Shown one piece after another: positions 24,777-32,421 of a stretch of DNA of 64,000 bases. This DNA is from JANYCG01 sp031386665 (GTDB lineage: Bacteria; Pseudomonadota; Gammaproteobacteria; Burkholderiales; Burkholderiaceae_C). A program made the position numbers and the translations under genes. The notes below the pieces were generated by a model. That model did not search any database, was not told where the DNA came from, and saw nothing but the letters and a program-made list of their open reading frames with translations. Each line of letters opens with the position of its first letter. Within the stretch, counting starts at the first letter, position 1. The stretch is from positions 1 through 64,000 of the forward strand of contig JANNCN010000170.1 of assembly GCA_031386665.1 (NCBI GenBank). The letters run 5' to 3'.

Positions 24777-24835
24777 CGGGCTTTCGCATAAAAACGACAA
24801 GACTTCGGTCACAAGTCACTTGTCCTGAAAGCCCG
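24777..24835. repeat. Structured intergenic inverted repeat
   Basis: The outer arms CGGGCTTTC and GAAAGCCCG enclose a second pair GACAAG...CTTGTC, giving a 59-base two-step hairpin on either strand. No T-run follows. It lies midway between terC and the kinase gene and may be a REP-like element or the core of a small RNA. Confidence 0.5.
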
Positions 24836-24946
24836 TGTCTGCTAACGTTGTGGGCCTTGTTACATGCAAGCTAGCACATGAAAGATCGAACATGGCAGGG
24901 GCTTCGCGGGTTGATTCTTCACCTGTAACTTCAGTTTGGACGGGAC

Positions 24947-27781
24947 GTGGCAAAAGATTCAAGCGCTGGGCGAGGTAAATTTTGGCGAACCGACTGGTTT
25001 GCAGGCTTGGCCGTGGTTATTGCAGTTCTCTTGGTGCACACGGCAACCGACTTTTTTGAAGCGCTTGAGAGACGCTATTACGACTTTGCCAGCACCAGCA
25101 GCAACCGCCAGCCCAGTGACCGGATCTCCATCATTGCGATTGACGACCAAAGCATCGCCAACATCGGGCGCTGGCCCTGGCCTCGCGATGTGCATGCCAA
25201 GCTGATAGACCAGTTGGCGGGTGCCAAAGCCAAAACCATCGTCCACACGACCTTCTTTTTTGAGCCGCAAGTGGATCGCGGCCTGTCCTTTATCCGGCAA
25301 ATGAAGGACTTGTTGGCGCAAAACTCAGCCGCCGTCGGGACAGATGGTGTGATTGGTGCCCAGGCAGAAACCAATCAGCGCCTGCAAAAAGTCATTTCAG
25401 AGGCTGAGTCAGCACTGGATACTGACGCTATTTTGGCTGCGAGCATCAAAAAAGCGGGGAACGTGCTGGTGCCGTCTGTCTTTGTGTTGGGTGCTCCCCA
25501 AGGCAAGCCTGACACAGCCTTGCCACCCTTCGCTTTGAAAAGTGCGGTCGACGAAAACAACAATTTTTCATTGCCAGCTTTCAAAAGCCAGCAGCCTATC
25601 GATTCAATCGGATTGGTCGCGGCGGGCGTTGGGCACCTCAACCAACTGCAAGACACCGACGGCGCGGTTCGCTCGGAGCCACTCTTGGTCAATTACTATG
25701 GCAAGGCGGTGCCCTCTTTGGCTTTGCTGGCGTCGGCCAACAGCCTGAATCTGTCGACAACTGACATCAAATTGAACCCGGGTGAGTCCGTTCAGATTGG
25801 TAAATTGAAGGTCAAAACTGACGAGAGCGCCATGATGTTTCCGCAGTTTTACAAAGGCAAAGACGGTCGCGACGCGTTTGCCAGAGATTCGTTTTTCGAT
25901 GTGTTGAATGGCAAAATTCCTGCTACCAAGTACACCGACAAGATTGTCATTATTGGCGCGACTGCGTCGGGCGTCGGGAATATATTTCCAGTGCCTGGAA
26001 ACCCTGGTTTGTATCCGGTGGACTCCATTGCCCATGTGACGTCCAGCATTTTGAGTGAACATTTCATCGTGTTGCCGACCTGGAGCGTTTGGGCAACTTT
26101 CGCCGCCTTTTTGCTCATCTCGGCTTACATCATCGTGGCACTGCCGCGCTTGTCTGCGGGCATGGCGGCAGCCATCACTTTGGTGCTTTTCGTGGTGCTG
26201 CTGGGGCTTGAGTTTGGTTTGCTCTCAAGCGCCGCACTCTGGCTGAAACTCGTTTTTCCGGCAGCGTTGCTCATTCTTGGGCATTTGGCGTTGACCACCA
26301 AGCGGTTCCTGATGACCGAGGCCGGCAAAATCAAATCCGACGAAGAGTCGGCTGAAACCAGCCGCATGATGGGCCTAGCAATGCAGGGTCAAGGGCAATT
26401 GGATGCGGCTTTTGACCGCTTTCGCAGGGTTCCTATGAACGAAGCGGTGATGGGAAACCTTTACAGCTTGGCGCTGGACTTTGAACGCAAGCGGCAATTT
26501 AACAAAGCCGAGGCCGTTTACGAGCACATGGCGGCGTTCAACAAAGACTACAAAGATCTCAAGTCCAAACTAAGCCGTGCCAAAAATCTGTCAGAAACCG
26601 TCATGTTGGGCGGTGGTGGCTCGCACCCGGGCGGCACCATGTTGCTGGACGGTGGCGCTGTTGAAAAACCAATGCTCGGCCGGTACCAGGTTGAAAAAGA
26701 ACTTGGCAAAGGCGCAATGGGTGTGGTTTACCTTGGGAAAGACCCCAAAATTGGGCGTGTCGTCGCTATCAAGACCATGGCCTTGAGCCAGGAGTTTGAC
26801 GGCGATGAGTTGGTGGATGCCAGGGAGCGTTTTTTCCGCGAGGCAGAAACAGCAGGGCGACTGCAGCACCAGAACATTGTCACGATTTTCGATGCGGGTG
26901 AAGAGCACGATTTGGCCTACATCGCCATGGAATTCCTCAAAGGCAAAGACCTAGTGGATGCCTGCAAAGATGGGCAGTTGTTCCCAGTCCCGCGAGTTCT
27001 CTCCATCATTGCGCGTGTCGCTGAGGCCCTGGCCTATGCGCACAAACAAAACGTGGTGCACCGGGACATCAAGCCTGCCAACATCATGTACGAAGTGGAA
27101 AGCGACACCGTCAAAGTGACCGACTTTGGCATTGCCCGCATTACCGACTCCAGCAAAACCAAGACGGGCATGGTGCTGGGTACGCCAAGCTTCATGTCGC
27201 CAGAGCAGTTGGCTGGTAAAAAGGTAGATGGTCGGTCTGACCTTTACTCTTTGGGCGTCATGCTTTTTCAGATGCTGGCTGGCGTGTTGCCGTTTCGGGG
27301 TGACTCCATGGCGGAGCTGATGTACAAAATCGCCAATGAGGAGGCCCCGGATATTCGCGTTATTCGCAGCGACCTCTCAGAAAATCTGGCCGATCTGGTA
27401 GCGCTTTCACTCAGTAAACGTCCTGAAACTCGGTACCAGGATGGTGACCAGTTTGCGGCCGATTTGCGTGCGGTGATGGTGGGCATGCCAGGCAGTTCAG
27501 CGTTTGTGCGCCTGCCTGATGGGCAGCTCAGTCGCGCCTCGGGTGTGGCACCCCTGTCCTCTGCCGCCGCTCCGCTTTCTTCGAGCGCTGCGCCAACGGC
27601 AAATGACAAAACTGTGGTGATGAGTAAACCCCGAGATAGCGCAGAAGATTTTCAGAAAACCGTGATGCATGCCCGTTCTGCGAGCCCTGATCACGAGAAA
27701 ACCGTTGTACATTTGCCCAGTGCAAGCCCAGCGGTGGCAAAGCCGCCCGCTGCCAGTACCCCGCCTGACATTGAGATATAG
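24947..27781 (+). CDS. CHASE2-domain serine/threonine protein kinase
   Basis: This 944-residue membrane kinase has an N-terminal helix (17-36), a CHASE2 sensor domain outside the membrane (about 45-375, with IIAIDDQSIANIGRWPWPRD), three helices (381-455), a TPR-like linker and a kinase domain (about 579-840). The kinase has GKGAMGVVYLGKD, VHRDIKPANIMYE and DFGIARI, so it should be active. The C-terminal tail is Ser/Pro/Ala-rich and carries three related motifs, DKTVVM, QKTVMH and EKTVVH (near 886, 902 and 916), likely phosphothreonine sites. The start is GTG at 24947. It is the first gene of a signalling operon: PP2C follows after 18 bases. The CHASE2 ligand is unknown. Confidence 0.9.
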   Translation: MAKDSSAGRGKFWRTDWFAGLAVVIAVLLVHTATDFFEALERRYYDFASTSSNRQPSDRISIIAIDDQSIANIGRWPWPRDVHAKLIDQLAGAKAKTIVHTTFFFEPQVDRGLSFIRQMKDLLAQNSAAVGTDGVIGAQAETNQRLQKVISEAESALDTDAILAASIKKAGNVLVPSVFVLGAPQGKPDTALPPFALKSAVDENNNFSLPAFKSQQPIDSIGLVAAGVGHLNQLQDTDGAVRSEPLLVNYYGKAVPSLALLASANSLNLSTTDIKLNPGESVQIGKLKVKTDESAMMFPQFYKGKDGRDAFARDSFFDVLNGKIPATKYTDKIVIIGATASGVGNIFPVPGNPGLYPVDSIAHVTSSILSEHFIVLPTWSVWATFAAFLLISAYIIVALPRLSAGMAAAITLVLFVVLLGLEFGLLSSAALWLKLVFPAALLILGHLALTTKRFLMTEAGKIKSDEESAETSRMMGLAMQGQGQLDAAFDRFRRVPMNEAVMGNLYSLALDFERKRQFNKAEAVYEHMAAFNKDYKDLKSKLSRAKNLSETVMLGGGGSHPGGTMLLDGGAVEKPMLGRYQVEKELGKGAMGVVYLGKDPKIGRVVAIKTMALSQEFDGDELVDARERFFREAETAGRLQHQNIVTIFDAGEEHDLAYIAMEFLKGKDLVDACKDGQLFPVPRVLSIIARVAEALAYAHKQNVVHRDIKPANIMYEVESDTVKVTDFGIARITDSSKTKTGMVLGTPSFMSPEQLAGKKVDGRSDLYSLGVMLFQMLAGVLPFRGDSMAELMYKIANEEAPDIRVIRSDLSENLADLVALSLSKRPETRYQDGDQFAADLRAVMVGMPGSSAFVRLPDGQLSRASGVAPLSSAAAPLSSSAAPTANDKTVVMSKPRDSAEDFQKTVMHARSASPDHEKTVVHLPSASPAVAKPPAASTPPDIEI

Positions 27782-27799
27782 CAAGAATAAATAAATGCA

Positions 27800-28585
27800 A
27801 TGATTTACACGTTTTCTACCAAGACAGACCCAGGTCGCGCTAGAGAAAATAACGAGGACTCGGTTGCATTTGATGATGTGACGCAGGTCGCTGTTTTGGC
27901 TGATGGTATGGGCGGGTACAACGCAGGCGAGATTGCTAGCGGCATGGCCACCGCCTTTATCAAGTCCGAAATGTCCCGCTGGCTTTCAGAAGCCGGCAAA
28001 CAGGCGAAGACCAAAGAGATCCGCCGCGCCCTAGAGATTTGCGTAGACAACGCTAATCGGTCTATATTCAACGCTGCGAATTCAAACTCACAGTACCAAG
28101 GCATGGGCACCACCTTGGTGGTGGCCGTGTTTCAAGAGTCGCGGCTGATGCTTGGGCATATTGGCGATTCAAGATGTTATCGTTTGCGCTCTGGCAGCTT
28201 TGAGCAAATCACCAAAGACCATTCACTTTTGCAGGAGCAGCTTGACGCGGGCTTGCTGACCATGGAGCAAGCCGCAACCTCGACCTACAAAAATCTGGTC
28301 ACCCGTGCCTTGGGCGTTGACGACACGGTTTTGCTTGAACTCAATGAGTACGAGGTCGAGCCTGGCGACCTTTACGTGCTGTGTTCAGATGGTTTGTCAG
28401 ATATGGTTGATGATGTCGAAATTGCGAGTATTGTTGAACGTGACTTGACGCTGGAGCAAAAGGCGGACGAGCTGATCGCTGTCGCAAATGGACATGGTGG
28501 GCGGGATAACATTTCGGTTTTATTGGCGCAGGTGGGTGTAGGCAAGGAAAAAACCGGATTGATTCGACGATTGCTGAGAAAATAG
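27800..28585 (+). CDS. PP2C-family serine/threonine phosphatase
   Basis: The 261-residue cytosolic enzyme is a metal-dependent PPM/PP2C phosphatase (Stp type). The metal-binding motifs are RENNEDSVAF (residues 15-24), VLADGMGGYNAGEIAS (31-46), HIGDSRCYRL and LCSDGLSDMVDD, with HGGRDNISVL near the end; all acidic ligands are present. It would remove phosphate from the targets of the kinase encoded just upstream, and possibly from the kinase itself. The FHA gene follows after 48 bases. Such kinase-phosphatase-FHA sets are a known bacterial layout, for instance with type VI secretion, but no secretion genes are seen here. Confidence 0.93.
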   Translation: MIYTFSTKTDPGRARENNEDSVAFDDVTQVAVLADGMGGYNAGEIASGMATAFIKSEMSRWLSEAGKQAKTKEIRRALEICVDNANRSIFNAANSNSQYQGMGTTLVVAVFQESRLMLGHIGDSRCYRLRSGSFEQITKDHSLLQEQLDAGLLTMEQAATSTYKNLVTRALGVDDTVLLELNEYEVEPGDLYVLCSDGLSDMVDDVEIASIVERDLTLEQKADELIAVANGHGGRDNISVLLAQVGVGKEKTGLIRRLLRK

Positions 28586-28633
28586 GTTTCAAATGTGTGT
28601 TTTAACTAGAAATATCAGGAATAGGAGTCGGTC

Positions 28634-29308
28634 ATGCCGAAAATGATCGTATCGATCGATGGTGTTGTCATCAAGGAAGTCCAGTTGACAAAAGACCGGA
28701 CTACATTGGGGCGACGGCCTTACAACGACATCGTCATTGATAACTTGGCCGTCAGCGGTGAACATGCCGTGTTGCAAATGACCGGCAATGAGGTTTACCT
28801 TGAAGACCTCAACAGCACCAATGGCACATACGTCAACGGCAAGGCCGCTAAAAAGCAATCGCTTCAAAACGGTGACGTGGTTGAAGTTGGCAAGTACAAA
28901 ATAAAATACGTCAACGAGGTCGTCGAGCAAGGGTTTGAAAAAACCATGATGGTTCGCCCCAGCGTGGCGGCCGCTTTGGTGGCATCTCAGCAAACCCCGA
29001 TTGCCCGGCCAGTTGTGGCGACGCCAGACTCGGGCTTTTCAAGCCTCAGCCGCGCTTCAATCAAAGTGTTGTCGGGTGCGGCTTCAGGGCGTGAAGTCCC
29101 CTTGACCAAGGTCGTTACAACCATCGGCAAGCCTGGCGTGGCAGTGGCGGCAATTACCAAACGAAATCACGGGTTCTTCGTTCACCATGTTGAAGGCGCG
29201 GGCAACCCGACGCTGAATGGTGGGTCTATTGGTGTTGATCCGGTATCGCTTAAAAACGGCGACCTGATTGAGCTGGCAGGCACTCAAATGCAATTTGTCC
29301 AGATCTGA
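28634..29308 (+). CDS. FHA-domain protein
   Basis: The 224-residue protein has a complete FHA domain at residues 20-92 (LGRRPYNDIVID, SGEH, NSTNGTYVNG), able to bind phosphothreonine. A linker contains FEKTMMVRPS (101-110), similar to the KTVV/KTVM motifs in the kinase tail. A second, degenerate FHA-like fold follows at about 138-224 (GKPG, KRNHG, NPTLNG) and lacks the canonical arginine and serine. FHA proteins read the output of Ser/Thr kinases. This one most likely docks on the phosphorylated kinase tail or on its own linker, linking the kinase to the cyclase or the pilus ATPase. That partner is inference. Confidence 0.9.
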   Translation: MPKMIVSIDGVVIKEVQLTKDRTTLGRRPYNDIVIDNLAVSGEHAVLQMTGNEVYLEDLNSTNGTYVNGKAAKKQSLQNGDVVEVGKYKIKYVNEVVEQGFEKTMMVRPSVAAALVASQQTPIARPVVATPDSGFSSLSRASIKVLSGAASGREVPLTKVVTTIGKPGVAVAAITKRNHGFFVHHVEGAGNPTLNGGSIGVDPVSLKNGDLIELAGTQMQFVQI

Positions 29309-29370
29309 GTGGCCGAAGGACGCTGCTTCCAGCAACCCAGGCATGTAAAACCTGATTTTCCTGGGGTTTC

Positions 29371-31620
29371 ATGAATTCAATTCTGAAACACTGGTCTCGC
29401 ATTGCAGTCACCTTGCTGCCTTTGGTGTTCGCGCTACTGCATGCGGTGGGTATCGTCAACATTGGCTTGCTTCAGCGCTTAGATGACATCATTTACGATG
29501 CTCGCCTGCGCGCCACCATGCCCAAAACGCTGGACGATCGCATTGTCATCATTGACATTGACGAAAAGAGCCTTGCCGAAGTGGGTCGTTGGCCGTGGGG
29601 CCGCAACAAGATGGCGGATTTCACCGAAGAGCTCTTTGGTCGCCAAGCCGTTGCCACGTTGGGTTTTGACATCGTTTTTGCAGAAGCAGACGAAAGCTCG
29701 GGCCTTAAAAGGCTCAATGAACTGGCTCAAAACGAGCTGCGCGATCAAGCGGGGTTTGTCGACAAGGTGCAGGCACTTCAGGGTGTGCTGGATTACGACG
29801 CTGCTTTTGCCAAGGCGCTGGAGAGGCGCCCCATTGTTCTGGGCTATTACTTCACGAGTGATCGTGACGGCAGAACATCAGGTGAGTTGCCCGCGCCAGT
29901 CATGGGGGTTGAGTCACTGCAAGGGCGCCCCATCAAGTTCACATCGTTCACGGGTTTTGGTTCAAACATCGCCCAATTGTCCAAGGCAGCGCCGATAGCT
30001 GGACATTTCACACCGGTTCCAGAACCCGATGGGGTGGTCAGGTCGCTGCCGCTGGTCGCCGAATACAAAAGCAAATATTACGAGTCACTGTCACTGGCCA
30101 TGTTTCGCTTGCTGATCGACTCCCCTTCGGTCGTGCCTGGTTTTCCTAAAGATCGCCTTTTGCCAAGGAATTATCAAGGGCTTGAAAGCATTCTTTTGAC
30201 CAAAGGGGGTAAGTCTGTCGCCATTCCGGTGGACGCTAGTGTGTCTGTGCTGATCCCTTACCGCGGATTTGGCGGCCCCCAAGGCGGATCATTCAAGTAC
30301 ATTTCAGCGGCTGATGTGCTGCAAAAGCGCTTACCCGCAGGTTCGCTGAAAGACAAGATAATTTTGATGGGCACCACAGCGCCTGGTCTACAAGATATTC
30401 GAACCGCCCCGGTGGGCGATGTCTTTCCAGGGGTTGAAGCCCACGCCAATGTCATTTCTGGGCTTTTGGACGACAGAATTCTTGTCAAGCCCGATTACTC
30501 GGTGGGCTACGACGTTTTGCTTTTGATCATTGCCGGCTTAACCCTCGCTATTGCCTTGCCTTTGTTGACGGCCTCTCGCGCCATGCTGCTGAGTGCCCTG
30601 GTTTTGCTGGGGCTGGTGGGCATTAATTTCTGGATGTACCTGTCATTTGGTTTGGTGTTGCCATTGGCCTCAGGATTAACCATGACAGTGGCAGCATTTG
30701 CATTGAACATGAGCTACGGCTATTTTGTTGAAAGCAAGTCCAAACGCGAGCTTGCCAATTTATTTGGAACCTACGTGCCACCTGAGCTCGTCGACGAAAT
30801 GGTCAAGGACCCCGACAGCTACAGCATGAAGGCCAGCAACAAGGAAATGACAGTGATGTTTTGTGACATGCGCGGTTTCACCAAAATGTCAGAGCAAATG
30901 GAACCCATCCAGTTGCAAGCGCTTCTGAACGGTGTGTTCAGCCGCTTAACCAGCCTTATTCGTGCCAATCGAGGCACTATCGACAAGTACATGGGCGATT
31001 GCGTGATGGCTTTTTGGGGTGCACCAGTCGAAACCACTGAGCATGCCCAATTGGCAGTCAAGGCTGCCATGGAAATGTCGCTGGCCATTCGTGACATCAA
31101 TCAAGAACACCGCGCCAAGGGAATCCCGGAAATTGGCATTGGCATCGGGCTCAACACAGGCAGCATGTGCGTGGGCGATATGGGCTCGAATATCCGGCGC
31201 AGTTACACCGTCATCGGCGATGCTGTCAATCTGGGGTCCCGGCTTGAAGGCCTGTCAAAGTCCTACGGGATCGACCTGGTCGTCAGCGAAGCCACACGCA
31301 AGCTGGCCCCTGACTTTGCTTGGCAAGAACTCGACAAAGTCCGGGTCAAAGGCAAAGACCAAGCCGTTGCCATTTTTTACCCGCTGGCCAAATCGGGGCA
31401 GCTGCCGACAGACGCAGCATCAGAGCTTAAAACCTGGGCGGCGTTCTTAAAAGCTTACAGAGCGCAAGACTGGGATCAGTCGGATGTCTTTTTGCTCAAT
31501 TTAACCCGTTTAAATGCAAAAAAATACCTTTACCAACTGTACTCGGAGCGAGTAGCCTCTATGCGCATGCTTCCATTTGATCCTGAATGGGATGGGGCAA
31601 CAAACTACGATACGAAGTGA
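29371..31620 (+). CDS. CHASE2-domain adenylate cyclase
   Basis: The 749-residue membrane protein has the same front end as the kinase: helix (about 12-30), CHASE2 domain (35-370, with IVIIDIDEKSLAEVGRWPWG) and three helices (375-455). It ends in a class III cyclase domain (about 463-650). Metal-binding aspartates are in FCDMRGFT and GDCVMAFW; YTVIGDAVNLGSRLEG is the substrate and transition-state region; the lysine of DKYMGD is the one linked to ATP specificity, so cAMP is the likely product. A C-terminal helical segment of about 90 residues follows. The shared CHASE2 domain suggests both enzymes sense the same signal. The phosphodiesterase gene begins 9 bases later. Confidence 0.9.
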   Translation: MNSILKHWSRIAVTLLPLVFALLHAVGIVNIGLLQRLDDIIYDARLRATMPKTLDDRIVIIDIDEKSLAEVGRWPWGRNKMADFTEELFGRQAVATLGFDIVFAEADESSGLKRLNELAQNELRDQAGFVDKVQALQGVLDYDAAFAKALERRPIVLGYYFTSDRDGRTSGELPAPVMGVESLQGRPIKFTSFTGFGSNIAQLSKAAPIAGHFTPVPEPDGVVRSLPLVAEYKSKYYESLSLAMFRLLIDSPSVVPGFPKDRLLPRNYQGLESILLTKGGKSVAIPVDASVSVLIPYRGFGGPQGGSFKYISAADVLQKRLPAGSLKDKIILMGTTAPGLQDIRTAPVGDVFPGVEAHANVISGLLDDRILVKPDYSVGYDVLLLIIAGLTLAIALPLLTASRAMLLSALVLLGLVGINFWMYLSFGLVLPLASGLTMTVAAFALNMSYGYFVESKSKRELANLFGTYVPPELVDEMVKDPDSYSMKASNKEMTVMFCDMRGFTKMSEQMEPIQLQALLNGVFSRLTSLIRANRGTIDKYMGDCVMAFWGAPVETTEHAQLAVKAAMEMSLAIRDINQEHRAKGIPEIGIGIGLNTGSMCVGDMGSNIRRSYTVIGDAVNLGSRLEGLSKSYGIDLVVSEATRKLAPDFAWQELDKVRVKGKDQAVAIFYPLAKSGQLPTDAASELKTWAAFLKAYRAQDWDQSDVFLLNLTRLNAKKYLYQLYSERVASMRMLPFDPEWDGATNYDTK

Positions 31621-31629
31621 GGCGGCGCA

Positions 31630-32421
31630 ATGAAAGTTCGAGTGTTAGGCTGTTCGGGGGCGATTGCCAAAGACTGCCGAACCACGTCTTTTTTAGTTGA
31701 CGACGACGTTTTAATTGACGCCGGAACCGGTGTGGGCGACTTGACGCTAGAGGAGATGCGAGCGGTCAATCAGGTTTTTCTGACTCATTCTCATTTGGAT
31801 CATGTTGCCGCTCTGCCTTTGATGGTGGACGCCTGCGCAGCCCGGCGGACCTCGCCACTTCAAATTCATGCGCTCGCGGGAACCATTGCCGCATTGCGCA
31901 CACATATTTTCAATGATGTCATTTGGCCGGACTTCAGCCGCATCCCCACGCCAGAAAACCCTTTTATTTCATTTCATGAAATCAAAACTGGACAGACCCT
32001 TCAACTTAAGGGTAAGCTTATAGAGGTTTTGCCTGCAGTTCATACAGTCCCAGCAGTTGGCTACGCCGTGACGGCTGGCAAAGGTTGCTGGGTGTTCAGT
32101 GGCGACACTGAGCGCAATCCGGCGTTTTGGCAACGAGTCAACGAACTTAAAGTCGCCATTCTGGTGATTGAAACTGCCTTTAGCAACCGAGAAAAAGACC
32201 TTGCAAAATTAAGTTTGCATCTGTCCCCTATGGTTTTGGCCAGCGAACTTGATTTAATCGCCAGAGACAAGAAGTACCCGATCTACATCACTCATACCAA
32301 ACCTGCTGAAACCGCACTCATCATGGCCGAAATTCAAAAATTTGATGAGACGGCAGTGAACGGTCCCAATGTGACCCATGACATCAGGTGGCTGCGAGCC
32401 GGCCAGGAATTCGAAATATGA
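31630..32421 (+). CDS. Metallo-beta-lactamase-fold cyclic-nucleotide phosphodiesterase
   Basis: The 263-residue protein has the HSHLDH zinc motif (near residues 55-60) and further ligands at H137 in PAVHTVP, FSGDTE and YITHTKP, matching class II-type 3',5'-cyclic-nucleotide phosphodiesterases. It should open cAMP or cGMP to the 5'-monophosphate in the cytosol. Its stop overlaps the start of the ATPase gene (ATGA), and the cyclase gene ends 9 bases before it, so maker, breaker and presumed target of the cyclic nucleotide are translated in one coupled block. Another substrate cannot be excluded, since the fold is versatile. Confidence 0.85.
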   Translation: MKVRVLGCSGAIAKDCRTTSFLVDDDVLIDAGTGVGDLTLEEMRAVNQVFLTHSHLDHVAALPLMVDACAARRTSPLQIHALAGTIAALRTHIFNDVIWPDFSRIPTPENPFISFHEIKTGQTLQLKGKLIEVLPAVHTVPAVGYAVTAGKGCWVFSGDTERNPAFWQRVNELKVAILVIETAFSNREKDLAKLSLHLSPMVLASELDLIARDKKYPIYITHTKPAETALIMAEIQKFDETAVNGPNVTHDIRWLRAGQEFEI

